The translations under genes and the position numbers were made by a program. Of a DNA stretch of 64,000 bases, positions 1-13,390 are shown in pieces. The DNA lies in the NCBI GenBank assembly GCA_028277885.1, contig JANQFK010000034.1, positions 107,179 to 171,178 on the forward strand, read 5' to 3'. Every line of letters starts with the position of its first letter. Position 1 is the first letter of the stretch. Source of the DNA: Myxococcota bacterium. Lineage in GTDB: Bacteria; Myxococcota_A; UBA9160; UBA6930. The notes below the pieces were generated by a model that was given only the letters and a program-made list of their open reading frames with translations, made no database searches and was not told the origin of the DNA.

Positions 1-189
1 ATCGAGGAGTGCGAGCGCGGCATGGTGTGCGGCGCCGCGCCGGTGCAGGACGCGAGCGGCCACGTGGTGGCCGCGCTCTCGGTCTCGGGCCCGGCCTGCC
101 GGCTGGATCCCGACCACCTGCATCGCGAGGTGGTGCCCGCCGTACGGGCCGCCGCCGAGGAGCTCTCGCGCCAGCTCGGCAGCGCCTGA
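1..189 (+). CDS. IclR-family transcriptional regulator, C-terminal fragment
   Basis: The reading frame is open from the window edge and stops with TGA at 187-189, so only the last 62 residues are present. They read like the end of an IclR effector-binding domain: a 'GMVCGAAPVQDASG' stretch, then 'VVAALSVSGP', then a helical tail 'VRAAAEELSRQLG'. In IclR proteins this part closes the ligand pocket, and the DNA-binding winged helix would lie upstream, outside the window. Its neighbour, an acyl-CoA dehydrogenase 87 bp downstream on the same strand, suggests control of catabolism, but that is inference. The family call rests on a short segment. Confidence 0.7.
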   Translation: MEECERGMVCGAAPVQDASGHVVAALSVSGPACRLDPDHLHREVVPAVRAAAEELSRQLGSA

Positions 190-276
190 GCGACCCACCC
201 CGCCCCCGGTCCCGTTTGCTAGCTTCCGCGCTCCGCAGCCGCGGATCTGCGCCCCAATCGTGACCGGGAGTCAGCC

Positions 277-1416
277 ATGCACTTCGGCTTCAGCGACGAG
301 ACCCTCGTCCTCCAGGAGACGGCGCGCCGTTTCGCCCAGGAGGAGATCGCGCCCAGGGCGGCGGAGTACGACCAGAGTGGCGAGTTCCCGCGCGAGGTGA
401 TCCAGAAGGCCTGGGAGCTCGGTCTCTCCAGCGTGATGATCCCCGAGGAGTACGGCGGCGCGGAGCTCGACCTGGTGAACAGCTGCGTGGTCACCGAGGA
501 GCTCGCCTGGGGCTGCTCGGGCATGACCACCTCGATCATGTGCAACGACCTCGGCCTGATGCCGATCATCGTCGGCGGCAGCAAGGACCAGAAGAAGGAG
601 TGGCTCTCGGCCTGCGCGGAGGAGTTCAGGATGGTCTCCTTCTGCCTGTCCGAGCCCGAGGCGGGCTCCGACGTGGCGGGCATGCAGCTCCTGGCCGAGA
701 AGGACGGCGACTCCTACGTGCTGAACGGCACGAAGTGCTGGATCACCAACGGCGGGGTCTCGGACGTCTACACCGTCTTCGCCACCCTCGACCGCTCGAG
801 CCGCCACAAGGGCATCTGCGCCTTCGTGATGAACGCGGACATGCCGGGCGTCAGCGTGGGGAAGAAGGAGGACAAGATGGGTCAGCGGGCCAGCGACACC
901 CGCGTGATCCACTTCGACAACGTCCGCGTCCCGGCCTCCCAGCGCCTCGGCCAGGAGGGCGAGGGCTTCAAGATCGCCATGAAGACCCTCGACACCACGC
1001 GCCCCTCCATCGGCGCCCTGGCGGTGGGGATCGCGCGGCGCGCGCTCGACGAGTCCGTCGCCTACGCGAAGGAGCGCAAGGCCTTCGGCTTCCCCATCGC
1101 GGGCTTCCAGGCGGTGCAGTTCATGCTGGCCGACATGGCCAAGGACATCGAGGCGGCCCGGCTCCTCACCCTCCAGAGCGCCTGGATGATCGACCAGGGC
1201 CTGCGGGCCTCGAAGCACTCGAGCTTCGCCAAGTGCTTCGCGACCGACACCGCGATGCGGGTCGCGACCGACGCGGTGCAGGTCTTCGGTGGCAACGGCT
1301 ACACGAAGGAGTACCCGGTGGAGAAGCTGATGCGGGACGCCAAGCTGATGCAGATCTACGAGGGCACCAACCAGATCCAGCGCCTGGTGATCTCCCGGGA
1401 GCTGCTCAAGGAGTAG
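277..1416 (+). CDS. Acyl-CoA dehydrogenase
   Basis: A 379-residue FAD flavoprotein of the acyl-CoA dehydrogenase family, which makes trans-2-enoyl-CoA from acyl-CoA and passes electrons to ETF. The length is usual. The N-terminal helical domain is followed by the mid-domain motif 'SEPEAGSD' and the FAD-contacting 'WITNG' (about residues 126-160), and by a C-terminal helical bundle with 'QVFGGNGY'. The glutamate of 'YEGTNQIQR' (about residue 362) sits where the catalytic base of medium- and short-chain enzymes lies. The start ATG has a GGGAG ribosome site 7 nt upstream. With a malic enzyme and an acyl-CoA carboxylase downstream, a role in fatty or branched-chain acid breakdown is likely. The chain-length preference cannot be read from sequence. 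Confidence 0.93.
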   Translation: MHFGFSDETLVLQETARRFAQEEIAPRAAEYDQSGEFPREVIQKAWELGLSSVMIPEEYGGAELDLVNSCVVTEELAWGCSGMTTSIMCNDLGLMPIIVGGSKDQKKEWLSACAEEFRMVSFCLSEPEAGSDVAGMQLLAEKDGDSYVLNGTKCWITNGGVSDVYTVFATLDRSSRHKGICAFVMNADMPGVSVGKKEDKMGQRASDTRVIHFDNVRVPASQRLGQEGEGFKIAMKTLDTTRPSIGALAVGIARRALDESVAYAKERKAFGFPIAGFQAVQFMLADMAKDIEAARLLTLQSAWMIDQGLRASKHSSFAKCFATDTAMRVATDAVQVFGGNGYTKEYPVEKLMRDAKLMQIYEGTNQIQRLVISRELLKE

Positions 1417-1522
1417 GGCGCTCCCCGATCCCGCGGGGATCTGATAGACTCCGCCCCTCTCCGCCAGGGGCCCCGGGGCGTCCCGCCCCGCGCGGCCCAG
1501 CCGTTCGACACGAGGCCACCGA

Positions 1523-2809
<1,287 letters not shown>

Positions 2810-2876
2810 TCCGTCCATTCTTCCCCGTCCCGGGGAGCCCGCGATCGGGTACCTTCCCGCGAACCCACGAGCCACC

Positions 2877-4550
2877 ATGGACCAAGCGACCCCCCGCTAC
2901 CTCCTCGAGAACCCCCTCGCCGCCCAGCCGCCGCCGCCGCCGACGGAGGGCATCCACCCCTCGGCGGCCATCTACGGCGACGCCCTCGAGCTCGGCAAGG
3001 AGCTCGAGGAGCGCCCGCTCCGCGGCGGCGGCCTCGACCGCGTCCGCGTCCAGCACGCCAAGAACCGCATGACGGTCTTCGAGCGGATCCGGGTCCTCAC
3101 CGACCAGGAGCCGAACCTGCTCTGGCACAACTGGGGGCCGGGCCTCGACGGCGCCTCCATCGTGACCGGCATCCTGCGCGTGGGGTCCCGGGACGTGGCG
3201 GTCTACGGCCACGACTTCACCCTGCGCGCCGGCTCCATGGACGCCACCAACGGCGCCAAGCTGGCGCGCCTGATCTACATGGCGGCGGAGCGCGGCATCC
3301 CGCTGATCGGGATGAACGACTCCGCCGGCGCCTTCGTGCCCGCCGGCGTGGGCGGCCTCGACGGCTACAGCGAGGCGTTCACGGCGCTGCGCAAGATCTC
3401 CGGCGTGGTTCCCAGCATCAGCCTGATGTTCGGCTACAACGCCGGCGGCGGCGCCTACCTGCCGCGCCAGGGCTCCTTCATGATCCAGGCCGAGGAGACC
3501 TTCATCGGCCTCACCGGCCCCGGCGTGGTGAAGAGCGCCCTCGGCGAGGACGTGAGCGCCGACGATCTCGGCGGCCCCGGCGTCCACGGCATGAACGGCG
3601 TGTGCGACCTCACCACCTCGGACGAGCTCGCCTCCCTACGCACCGCCCTGCGGCTGCTCTCCTACCTCCCGGACAACAACCGCGTGATGGCGCCCTACGG
3701 GGAGACCTCGGACCCCACGGACCGCTTCACCCTCGAGGAGGACATCCTCTTCCGGCGCACCTTCGACTCGCCCGCCGGCATGAACGCGCCCCTCGACATC
3801 ACGCTCTTCATCCAGAACATCTGCGACCACGGCGAGTACTTCGAGATCCAGCCCGAGCGCGCGCGCAACATGATCACCGCCTTCGGTCGCATCGGGGGCC
3901 ACGTGGTGGGGTTCGTGGCGAACAACTCGGCGGTCGCGTCGGGGCAGATCGACGTGGACGCCGCCCGCAAGGCGACGCGCTTCATCCGCTTCTGCAACCT
4001 CTACAACGTGCCCCTGGTCTTCCTCGAGGACACCACGGGGTTCCTCCCGGGCAGCGAGCAGGAGAGCCGGGGCATCATCCTCGAGGGCCGGCGGCTCCTC
4101 GACTCCATCATCGACGTGCGCGTGCCGTCCATCACGCTGATCATCCGCAACGCCTTCGGCGGCGCCTACGCGGCGTACAACTCCTACTTCGTGGGCGCCG
4201 ACATGGTGTTCGCCATGCCCCACGCGCGCATCGCCGTGATGGGCCCGGGCGGCGGCACGGAGTTCGTCTACAAGAGCGAGATCCGCGACCTCGACGCGGC
4301 CCACCGCAAGGCGCTGGCCGAGGGCCGCAGCGCCGAGGAGGCCGAGGCCGCCCGCGACGCCGGGCTCGCCGCCCTGCGCAGCCGCTACGAGCGCGAGCTG
4401 ATGAACCCCAAGGAGGCGCTCTCCCTGGGCTCGGTGTCACGCATCGTGATGCCCGGCACCAGCCGGCGCGTGCTCTCCGAGAACCTCGACTTCCTGATCC
4501 GCACCTACCAGCCGGGGCCCATGGCCGGGCCCCAGCGGGAGTCCGAGTGA
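2877..4550 (+). CDS. Acyl-CoA carboxylase, carboxyltransferase (beta) subunit
   Basis: A PccB-like carboxyltransferase of 557 residues that moves the carboxyl group from carboxybiotin to an acyl-CoA. Two crotonase-fold halves are visible. The N-terminal half has '[12 protein letters not shown]' and '[13 protein letters not shown]', with the oxyanion-type glycines, then '[12 protein letters not shown]'. The C-terminal half has '[14 protein letters not shown]' and '[13 protein letters not shown]', then '[11 protein letters not shown]'. A Pro-rich linker (five prolines near residue 20) precedes the domain. The stop overlaps the start of the next gene as ATGA, implying coupled translation with the biotin carboxylase. 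It resembles propionyl-CoA carboxylase beta more than methylcrotonyl-CoA carboxylase beta, but the acyl substrate is not assigned. Confidence 0.9.
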   Translation: MDQATPRYLLENPLAAQPPPPPTEGIHPSAAIYGDALELGKELEERPLRGGGLDRVRVQHAKNRMTVFERIRVLTDQEPNLLWHNWGPGLDGASIVTGILRVGSRDVAVYGHDFTLRAGSMDATNGAKLARLIYMAAERGIPLIGMNDSAGAFVPAGVGGLDGYSEAFTALRKISGVVPSISLMFGYNAGGGAYLPRQGSFMIQAEETFIGLTGPGVVKSALGEDVSADDLGGPGVHGMNGVCDLTTSDELASLRTALRLLSYLPDNNRVMAPYGETSDPTDRFTLEEDILFRRTFDSPAGMNAPLDITLFIQNICDHGEYFEIQPERARNMITAFGRIGGHVVGFVANNSAVASGQIDVDAARKATRFIRFCNLYNVPLVFLEDTTGFLPGSEQESRGIILEGRRLLDSIIDVRVPSITLIIRNAFGGAYAAYNSYFVGADMVFAMPHARIAVMGPGGGTEFVYKSEIRDLDAAHRKALAEGRSAEEAEAARDAGLAALRSRYERELMNPKEALSLGSVSRIVMPGTSRRVLSENLDFLIRTYQPGPMAGPQRESE

Positions 4551-7290
4551 TGCGCGACCGCGACGGCCGCACCCTGGCGCTGCACGAATCCGAGGACGAG
4601 TGGGTCCGCTCCTTCGGGCTCGACGACCTGAAGGTCCTGGTGGTGTGCCGGGGACCGGTGCGCATGGAGGCCTTCGAGGTCTTCGACGCGGCGGGCGTGC
4701 GCGAGTACGGCATGCTGCTGTCGGAGAAGGACTCGGTGGTGTACCCGCGCTGCCTGGCTCCGGAGCTGCGCAACTTCCGCTTCCCGCGCAACGTGCACCG
4801 GGTGCAGGACTACATGGGGGTCGGCCAGGAGGAGAAGCTCGAGCGCATCTCCCAGATCGCCGGCATCGCCCGGGACCACGGCTACACCCACGTCTTCGCC
4901 GGCTACGGCTTCATGGCCGAGGACGCCGAGTTCGTCGAGGCCATCGAGGCCGCGGGGATCAGCTTCATCGGGCCCTCCTCGGCGGTGATCCGCCGCGCCG
5001 GGGCCAAGGACGAGGCCAAGAAGCTGGCCCGGGCCCTGGGCAACGCGGTGATCCCGGGCGTGGACGACATCACGGCGCGCGCCCTGGTGCGGCGCGTGCC
5101 GGACCGCAAGGGCCTGGAGGAGCTCGCCGCCACCCACGACCTCGAGCTCGAGTGGGACGCCGAGCGCAGCCTCGAGGAGAACGCCGAGGCCCTGCTCCAG
5201 GCCGGCTACGCGGCCACGCTGGAGCTGGTCTCCATCGAGGAGCTCCAGGCCGAGGCGGAGCGGGAGTGCGCGGCCATCTGGAGCGACTACCCGGGCAACC
5301 GCATCCGCTTCAAGCACATCGGCGGCGGCGGCGGCAAGGGCCAGCGCGTGGTGCGCGAGCCCGAGCAGATCCCCGCCGCGGTGATGGACGTGCTGGCCGA
5401 GTCCAAGGTGGTGGAGCCCGGCTCGAACCGGAACTTCCTGATCGAGCTCAACATCGAGAGCACCCGCCACAACGAGATCCAGCTGATCGGCAACGGCGAG
5501 TGGTGCCTCTCCATGGGGGGCCGCGACTGCTCGGTGCAGATGCACGAGCAGAAGCTCATCGAGGTGTCCCTCACCCACGAGATGCTGGTGGCCGAGGCCG
5601 AGCGCGCCACGGGCAAGGCCCGGGAGATCCTCGAGGGCGACCAGGGCACCCTCCAGCGCATGGAGGACGAGGGCGCGCGCTTCGGCGAGGCCACGGGCCT
5701 GGACTCGGTCTCCACCTTCGAGTGCATCGTCGAGGGCTTCAACCACTTCTTCATGGAGATGAACACGCGCATCCAGGTGGAGCACGGCGTCACTGAGCTC
5801 GCCTACCGGCTGCGCTTCCGCAATCCCGAGGAGCCGGAGCGCTGGTTCGAGGTGGACCACCTGATCGAGGCCATGTGCCTGCTGGCGCGCCACGGCAAGC
5901 GGGTGCCGAAGCCCGAGCGGGTGGTGCGCTCCCTCTCGGGCCTCGAGGTGCGCGTGAACGCCACCAACGCGGCGCTCCAGCCCCACGCCGGCGGCGTGAT
6001 CCGGAGCTGGTCGAAGCCCATCCCCGGCGAGACGCGCTTCGACCAGGGGATCGGGCTGCGCAACCCCGATACGGACAGCTTCGTCTGGTACAACCTGGCC
6101 GGCGCCTACGACTCCAACGTGGCCCTCATCATGTGCGAGGGCGCGACCCGCGAGGAGAACTACGAGCGCATGGCGGAGATCCTGCGCCGCACCGAGCTGC
6201 GCGGCGAGGACCTCCACACCAACCTCGAGGTCCACTACGGGCTGATCCAGTGGTTCCTGGGCCGCGGCGTGATGGCCGAGCCCAACACGCGCTTCACCGA
6301 GCCCTACCTGGCCGCGGTGGGCTCGCTCCAGAAGGTCGTGGAAGACCTCGACTACGAGGTGGCGTGGAGGACGCTCCTCGAGCGCTGCCCCGACGCCGAC
6401 GCCCGCCGCACCCTCGCCGCCAAGGAGACCCTGCTGCTGCGGCCGCTCCAGCGCCTGTTCGCCAACCCCCACGTGCTGGGCGGCTTCCTCGGCCGCTTCG
6501 ACGGCGTGTTCTGGGAGGTGCGCGGCGGCGAGGTCGTTTTCGCCGACAACCCGGTGCAGATGCTGAAGCGCCTCTACCACTACCTCGACCTCGAGGTGCG
6601 GACCGACGAGCCGCCCTCGGAGCAGATCTGGGACCACGACGACGACATCCTGCGCGCCGCCCTGGACTTCTACGCCGAGGTCGGGGTGCGCACCGGCAAG
6701 CGCAGCGCCGCGGAGCTCGACGCGCTGTTCGACGCCGACGGCAACCCCGAGCTCGACCGCGGCGACGCCGCCCTGTGGCAGCGCTGCCAGGCCGCCCACC
6801 GCGGCTTCCAGCTCGGCCTCGAGCTGCTGCTGCTGATCCCGCGCATCGGGCTGCGCTCGCGCTTCCTCGAGGTGACGGTGGACCCGGAGCTGCGCCCGGT
6901 GTTCCCGGAGCTCTTCACGGACCCGGACACGGCGCCGGCGCTGGTGCGCGCCCTGGCGCCGCCCCCCGCCGCGGCCAGCGACGAGATCGTGACGCCCATG
7001 GGCGGCACCTTCTACTCCCGCGAGGCGCCCCACCTGCCCGTGCTGGTGGGCGAGGGCGAGCACTTCGAGGCCGGCCAGCCGCTGTTCGTGATCGAGGTGA
7101 TGAAGATGTTCAACAAGGTGCTGGCCCCCTTCGCGGGCACCGTGGTCTCCAACGAGATGGCGGGCCGGGACGGCACCGTGGTCCACAAGGGCCAGCGCAT
7201 CTTCAAGATCGTTCCCGACGAGCGCGTGGAGGTCGAGTCGCCCGAGGCGGCGGCGGCGCGCCGGCGCGAGGCGACCCTGGAGCTGCTGGG

Positions 7291-7294
<4 letters not shown>
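4550..7294 (+). CDS. Large divergent biotin carboxylase with C-terminal BCCP domain
   Basis: A 914-residue protein, far longer than the roughly 450-residue AccC or 670-residue PccA. Its N-terminal fold replaces the usual 'ANRGEIA' by 'VCRGPVRMEAF'. The ATP-grasp part keeps the glycine loop 'GGGGGKGQR', 'ERDCSIQ'-like 'GRDCSVQMHEQKL', 'MEMNTRIQVEH' and a BC-C-like 'GLEVRVN'. A region of roughly 300 residues with no match I recognise follows. The last 85 residues are a biotinyl domain with 'IEVMKMFNKV', where the lysine of MKM is the biotin site. The ATG at 4550 overlaps the carboxyltransferase stop (ATGA). This is the only BCCP seen in the locus, so it probably serves the neighbouring biotin carboxylase as well. 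Confidence 0.85.
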
Positions 7295-8957
<1,663 letters not shown>

Positions 8958-8961
<4 letters not shown>

Positions 8962-9905
8962 GCGTCCCGCTGCTCTTCGACACCGACATCGGCTCCGACG
9001 TCGACGACGCCCTCGCGCTCTCGGTCGTGCTGGCCTCTCCGGAGGTGCTCGACCTGGTCGCGGTCACCACGGTCTCGGCCGACGTCGCGGGGCGCGCCCG
9101 GGCGGCGGCGCGGCTCCTCGGCCTGGCGGGCCGCACGGATGTCGAGGTGTTCCGCGGCGCCAGCGACGCCGTGATCCGCAAGGACCGCTTCGTGTGGCGC
9201 GACATCGAGACAGCGGGCTACCCCGACGGCCCCGACGCGCCCATCCGCGACGAGCCCGCCGCCGAGCGCATCGTGCGCGCGGCCCGCGAGATCGAGGGCC
9301 TCGAGATCGCGGCCGTGGGCCCGCTCACCAACCTGGCCCACGCCCTCGCCCTCGACCCCGACCTGCCCCGCCGCGTGGCCCGGCTCCACGTGATGGGCGG
9401 CCACGTGCGCGAGGTGAAGATCGGCGACTTCGTGTGCCAGCCCGGCATCGACTACAACCTGTGCTCCGACCCCGAGGCCGCGGTGATGGTGCTGGGCGCC
9501 GGCTTCGACACGCGCCTCGTCACCGCCGACGTGACGCTCCAGACCTGGATCCGCAGTGCCGACGTCGAGCGCCTCGCCGCCGCCGAGGGCGTCGTGCCGC
9601 GACTGATCGCCGACCTGGTGCGCATCTGGACCCCGTTCCAGCACGAGATCTTCACCAACCTGGGCGGCACCCTGGCGCCGGACAACGCCGCCTACCTCCA
9701 CGACCCCCTCACCCTGCTGGCCCGCGTCGAGCCCACCCCCCTCACCTTCGAGCGCCTCCGCATCGTCCCCACCATCCGCCGCGGCGTCCTGCGCACCCAG
9801 GAGGCCCCGAGCGACGGCGGTCTCGGCGCCCCGATGGAGGTGGCGACCGGCGTCGACCCGACGGCCGCCCGGGCGGCGATCGTCGAGCGGCTGCTGCGGC
9901 TCTAG
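8958..9905 (+). CDS. Inosine-uridine preferring nucleoside hydrolase family protein
   Basis: A 315-residue Ca-dependent N-ribohydrolase that splits nucleosides into base and ribose. The signature 'DTDIGSDVDDALAL' near the N terminus supplies the Asp cluster that binds calcium and ribose. 'AVGPLTNLA' and 'MGGHV' follow at the usual spacing, and 'HDPLTLLA' carries the His/Asp pair of the active site near residue 255. The GTG start overlaps the stop of the biotin carboxylase gene (GTGA), so it is the last gene of the carboxylase operon. The link to acyl-CoA metabolism is unclear and may only reflect co-transcription. Base specificity is not assigned. Confidence 0.88.
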
Positions 9906-10005
9906 GCGTCTCCGTCCCGCCACAAACTCCCGGCGGTGCCCACAAGAAGCTGAAGCGCTCCTTCTCGGGGGTCGCGACGCCGCGCGGCCCGGCTCGGAGA
10001 GGCAG

Positions 10006-10578
10006 ATGCGGAGGCGGTCCCGATGGCCCGGGCTCGGCGCCCGACCGGGGTGCTGGGCCACGTTGCTCGCGCTCTGGACCGTGCTGGCCCTCGGCGCCCC
10101 GCCCGCCTTCGCAGAGAGCGTCTCCGACGATGGCAGCGCGGGAAGGCCCGGCGCGCCGGGCGCACCGGGTGAGCCGGGTGGCGCCGGCGGCGCGGGCGGA
10201 GCGGCCGTCGCCCGCAACGAGGCGGGCATCGCCCGGGCGAGCGTCGTCGTCACCGGGGGAGCGGCAGGGGACGGCCGGGGGAGTGGCAACGGAGGCGACG
10301 CCGAGGGTCTCGCCGAGGCCACGACGGTCCGGGACGGGGATGCCGTGTTCGTGGGCGATCCCCGTGGGCTCACTCGCGTGACGGGTGGCAGCGGAGTCGT
10401 TCGCGGCGGCGACGCGACCAGCTCCTCCACGGGCATCGCGCTCGGCGACGCGCCCGTCAGCGTCGTCGACCAGGCGCGAGGGGGCTTCTCCTCCTCGGGA
10501 GGCCTGGGTGGAGATGCCTGGTCGACGGCCCTGGGTGGGCCTCGCGGTCCTGGGCCGGAGCCTCCGCCCGCGGCGGCG
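10006..10578 (+). pseudogene. Possible secreted Gly-rich protein with no stop before tatC
   Basis: The ATG at 10006 opens a frame with a convincing signal peptide: an Arg-rich start, a hydrophobic stretch 'WATLLALWTVLALG', and an A-F-A cleavage site near residue 36. Low-complexity Gly/Ala/Pro sequence follows, with collagen-like 'GRPGAPGAPGEPG' and later GG-rich blocks up to about residue 185. No stop codon occurs before the convergent tatC gene begins, and from there the frame only reads tatC and tatA backwards until 11595. It may be a gene that lost its 3' end, a gene with a real antisense tail, or a chance frame in GC-rich DNA. The 9906-10005 stretch before it shows nothing further. Confidence 0.3.
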
Positions 10579-11340
10579 CTAGAGCGAGGCCGTCTCGCTC
10601 GGCTGCGCCTGCTTGCCCTGCTTGCGCCGCGGCGAGAACAGCCAGCCGACGCCGACGCCGATCACGTAGAGGACGGTGAGGGGGGCGGCGAGGAGGACCT
10701 GGCTCACGACGTCGGGCGGGGTGAGGAGGGCGCCGAGCACGAAGGCGATCAGCACGCCGTAGCGGACGCCGCGCAGCAGGGCCATGGGCTCGACGATCCC
10801 CGAGGCGGCGAGGAAGAACACCACCACGGGCAGCTCGAAGCCGACGCCGAAGGCGAGGAACAGCCGCGTGGTGAGGGCGAAGACCTCGCGCATCGTCCAG
10901 GCGGACTCGACGAAGTCGCTGCTGAAGCTGGCGAAGAACTCGTAGATGAGCGGGAAGACGACGAAGTAGCCGAAGCTCGCGCCGCCGCCGAAGAGCAGCG
11001 TGGAGACGAGCACGAAGGGGATCGCGAAGCGCTTCTCGCTCGCGTAGAGGCCCGGCGCGATGAAGGACCAGAGCTGCCAGAAGGTGACGGGCAGCGAGAG
11101 CACGAAGCCCGCCAGCAGGGCGCACTTCAGGTAGGTGAAGAAGATCTCGGTGGGCGCGATGGCCTGGAGCGCCGCGCCCTCGCCGAGGGCCTGGGTGGCG
11201 GGGGCGAGGAGGCGGCCGAAGATCTCCTCGCGGAAGCTCCACGACGCGGCCGCACCCAGGAACCAGGCGACCAGGATCTTGAAGAGCCGGTTGCGCAGCT
11301 CCGCCAGGTGGGCGGTCAGGGGAAGCCGGGTGTCATCCAC
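10579..11340 (-). CDS. tatC: Twin-arginine translocase subunit TatC
   Basis: A 253-residue polytopic inner-membrane protein that recognises twin-arginine signal peptides and recruits TatA for export of folded proteins. The N terminus '[13 protein letters not shown]' is the family's hallmark. Six hydrophobic segments follow, with the periplasmic '[18 protein letters not shown]' motif between the second and third, and '[10 protein letters not shown]' later. The tail after the last helix is basic. The start codon lies inside the end of tatA (8-nt overlap), so the two are translated together. The length is normal. Confidence 0.96.
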   Translation of the reverse strand: MDDTRLPLTAHLAELRNRLFKILVAWFLGAAASWSFREEIFGRLLAPATQALGEGAALQAIAPTEIFFTYLKCALLAGFVLSLPVTFWQLWSFIAPGLYASEKRFAIPFVLVSTLLFGGGASFGYFVVFPLIYEFFASFSSDFVESAWTMREVFALTTRLFLAFGVGFELPVVVFFLAASGIVEPMALLRGVRYGVLIAFVLGALLTPPDVVSQVLLAAPLTVLYVIGVGVGWLFSPRRKQGKQAQPSETASL

Positions 11341-11620
11341 CGCCGGCGTCCCGCGGCGGCTCCGACGGCGCGGGGGCGGGCGCCTTGGCTTCGGGCTCGG
11401 GGGCGCTCGGGGCCTTGGGGGCCTCGGCGGCCGGGGGCGGCTCGATGCGCGGCTCCTGGGTGGCCTCGTTCAGGCTCTGGCGCAGGTCGTTCGAGGCGCG
11501 GCGGAACTCCGCCAGGCCCCGCCCGAGGGAGCGCGCCAGCTCGGGGAGCTTCGCGGGGCCGAACACCAGCAGGGCCACCACGAGGATCACGATGAGCTCG
11601 GGGAATCCGATGCCGAACAT
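11333..11620 (-). CDS. tatA: Twin-arginine translocase subunit TatA/TatE
   Basis: A 95-residue pore-forming Tat subunit. It has a single N-terminal membrane helix beginning '[21 protein letters not shown]', then the amphipathic helix '[19 protein letters not shown]' after the typical F-G-P hinge, and a disordered Pro/Ala/Glu-rich tail. The order tatA-tatC with an 8-nt overlap matches a minimal Tat operon. No separate tatB is visible, so this protein may serve both roles as in organisms with two-component Tat systems. The PilZ gene ends 78 nt upstream on the same strand. Confidence 0.92.
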   Translation of the reverse strand: MFGIGFPELIVILVVALLVFGPAKLPELARSLGRGLAEFRRASNDLRQSLNEATQEPRIEPPPAAEAPKAPSAPEPEAKAPAPAPSEPPRDAGGG

Positions 11621-11698
11621 GGCGACCTCGCTCCCCGCCGACGCGTCTCCGGTCCGGGGGAGGGATCGGTGGAGCCTAGGGCACGGTCCCGGGGTCGG

Positions 11699-12103
11699 CT
11701 ACGCGGCGCCTTCCCGCTCCGACGCCCGCAGCCGCCGCGGGGCGCGCGGCGCGACGCGCACCGCGCGGCGCTCCTCGAGCAGGGCCAGGCCCAGCCACCA
11801 GGCGCCGTCCGGCTCCGCGCGGCGCCAGGCCACGCGGGCCAGGGTCTCCAGGGTCGGCCGGCCGTCGACGTCCCGTACGACGAGGCGCAACAACGAGCCC
11901 GTGGGCTCGGCGGCGTCCGCCCGCAGGCACAGGCCCGAGGGCGACACGTCGCGGGTGAACCCGGTGCGTTCGCACTGGTTCGCCGCGACGCGCGGAAACG
12001 GGCTGTACTCGACCCGTCGCACCAGCTCCTCCCGGCGTTCCCGCCGTCGGCGCGGTGCCGTGCCACCCCGCCCGTCTGCCCGCGGATCCGTCGTTGCGCT
12101 CAT
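11699..12103 (-). CDS. PilZ-domain protein
   Basis: A small (134-residue) probable cyclic di-GMP receptor. The PilZ signature is present: an arginine-rich entry 'RREELVRRVEYSPFPR', then 'RDVSPSGLCLRAD', matching the D/N-x-S-x-x-G motif. A hydrophobic barrel with 'WWLGLALLE' follows. I chose the ATG at 12103 because AGGGGGGG lies 8 nt upstream. A longer form starting at 12262 would overlap the preceding response-regulator stop as ATGA and add 53 low-complexity residues, and it cannot be excluded. The gene follows an HD-GYP phosphodiesterase-type regulator, so both ends of a c-di-GMP circuit are adjacent. Confidence 0.8.
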   Translation of the reverse strand: MSATTDPRADGRGGTAPRRRRERREELVRRVEYSPFPRVAANQCERTGFTRDVSPSGLCLRADAAEPTGSLLRLVVRDVDGRPTLETLARVAWRRAEPDGAWWLGLALLEERRAVRVAPRAPRRLRASEREGAA

Positions 12104-12258
12104 CGCGTGCCCCCCCTTTGCACGACGGTCCGTCGACGGACCGGCCTTCCCCCTCCACTCCGGAGACGGGGCTCCGGAGGCGGACCCGGGGTCGGAGGCT
12201 TCGGGCGCCCGGCCCGCAGTCGGACCGGGCGCCCGAACCTCCCACCTCTCACCGTCCC

Positions 12259-13263
12259 TCATGACGCGCCCCAGCCCGGCGCCGCCGCCACGGCGCGGGC
12301 GAGGGTCTCGGGCTCCACCACCGCGGACTCCAGCAGCGCCAGGAACTCCTTGGCCAGGAGCGGGTCGAGCTGGCGGCCCGCGCAGCGGGCGATCTCGCGC
12401 CGCGCCTCGCCGGGCGGCAGCGCGGCGCGGTAGGGGCGGTCGCAGCTCATCGCATCCCAGGCATCGGCCAGGGCCACGATCCGGGCCGTGAGCGGGATCG
12501 CTTCCCCGGCCAGGCCCGCCGGGTAGCCGCCCCCGTCCCAGCGCTCGTGGTGGTGCCGCACCGCGGCGGCCACGGCGGGGTCGAGCCGGAGCGGGGCCAG
12601 CAGCCGGGCGCCGACCTTGGGGTGGCGCTCCATGCGCTCGCGCTGGGCACCCTGGAGCGAGCCCGGGCGGCCCAGCAGGTCCGAGGGCATGCCCAGCTTG
12701 CCGACGTCGTGCGCCAGACCTGCAATGCGAACGTGTTCCTGAAGCTCCCGGGAGCCGCCGAGGTGCTCGGCCAGGAGCTCCGCGTAGAGCGCCGTGCGCC
12801 GGGAATGCCCAGCCAGGAAGGGATGTTGCGCCTCGATGCTCGCCGAGAGCACGGCCAGGAAGGCCCCGGGGTCCCCGTGCCCACCAGCCCTTCGGGCGAC
12901 CAGGGCCCGCTCCACGGCGGCGCGCAGCGCGGCCACGTCGAAGGGCTTCTCGAGGTAGTCGCAGGCGCCCTCGCGCAGTGCGCGGGCCGCGCTGCGCTCG
13001 CTGCCGCGGCCGGTCACGACCACCACCGCGAGCTCGCTCCCCTCGCGCCGCAGGCGCGCCAGCAGCTCCTCGCCCCGCCCGTCGGGCAGCGCGAGGTCGA
13101 GGACCAGGACGTCGGCCGGCTCGGCGTCGAGCGCGGCGAGCGCCTCGGCGCCGCTCGCCGCCACGCGCACCCGGTGGCGCGGCTCGAGCGCGAGGCGCAG
13201 GGCCTCGCGGGCGGCGGGCTCGTCGTCGAGGACCAGGACGCGGGCGGTGCCGGGGTCGCGCAT
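12259..13263 (-). CDS. Response regulator with HD-GYP c-di-GMP phosphodiesterase domain (RpfG-like)
   Basis: A 334-residue two-domain protein. Residues 5-120 form a receiver domain with acidic 'LDDE', the phosphoacceptor Asp56 in 'VLVLDLALPDG', and 'KPF' at 106-108. Residues 135-315 are an HD-GYP domain with His185-Asp186 in 'GLAHDVGK' and the hallmark 'HHHERWDGGGYPAG' at 237-250. HD-GYP proteins hydrolyse cyclic di-GMP, and all metal-binding residues I can place are present, so activity is likely. The partner kinase is not adjacent. The PilZ gene follows immediately, followed by tatA and tatC on the same strand. Confidence 0.92.
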   Translation of the reverse strand: MRDPGTARVLVLDDEPAAREALRLALEPRHRVRVAASGAEALAALDAEPADVLVLDLALPDGRGEELLARLRREGSELAVVVVTGRGSERSAARALREGACDYLEKPFDVAALRAAVERALVARRAGGHGDPGAFLAVLSASIEAQHPFLAGHSRRTALYAELLAEHLGGSRELQEHVRIAGLAHDVGKLGMPSDLLGRPGSLQGAQRERMERHPKVGARLLAPLRLDPAVAAAVRHHHERWDGGGYPAGLAGEAIPLTARIVALADAWDAMSCDRPYRAALPPGEARREIARCAGRQLDPLLAKEFLALLESAVVEPETLARAVAAAPGWGAS

Positions 13264-13390
13264 GCAGCGAGCCTTCTACAAGGCGCGTGCCAGGGGCAGC
13301 CGGGCGGGTCCGCGCGGGCGCAAGTGCCGGACCGCGCGGCGCATTCCCGCCTGCGGCGGCTCCCGGGCCCGGCGCCGTCGCGGCGCCTCC

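Noticed and set aside
3602..4549. In-frame upstream extension of the large biotin carboxylase gene
   Set aside because: The sequence is the carboxyltransferase gene read in another frame (Arg/His/Pro-rich, no family match). The ATG at 4550 with ATGA overlap gives the sensible start.
9902..10165. Minus-strand 87-codon frame after the nucleoside hydrolase
   Set aside because: Arg-rich mirror composition, overlapping the better plus-strand candidate; no homology or ribosome site.
10579..11595. Continuation of the Gly-rich frame across tatC and tatA
   Set aside because: This part only reads tatC/tatA backwards and has mirror-frame composition, so it was not accepted as protein.
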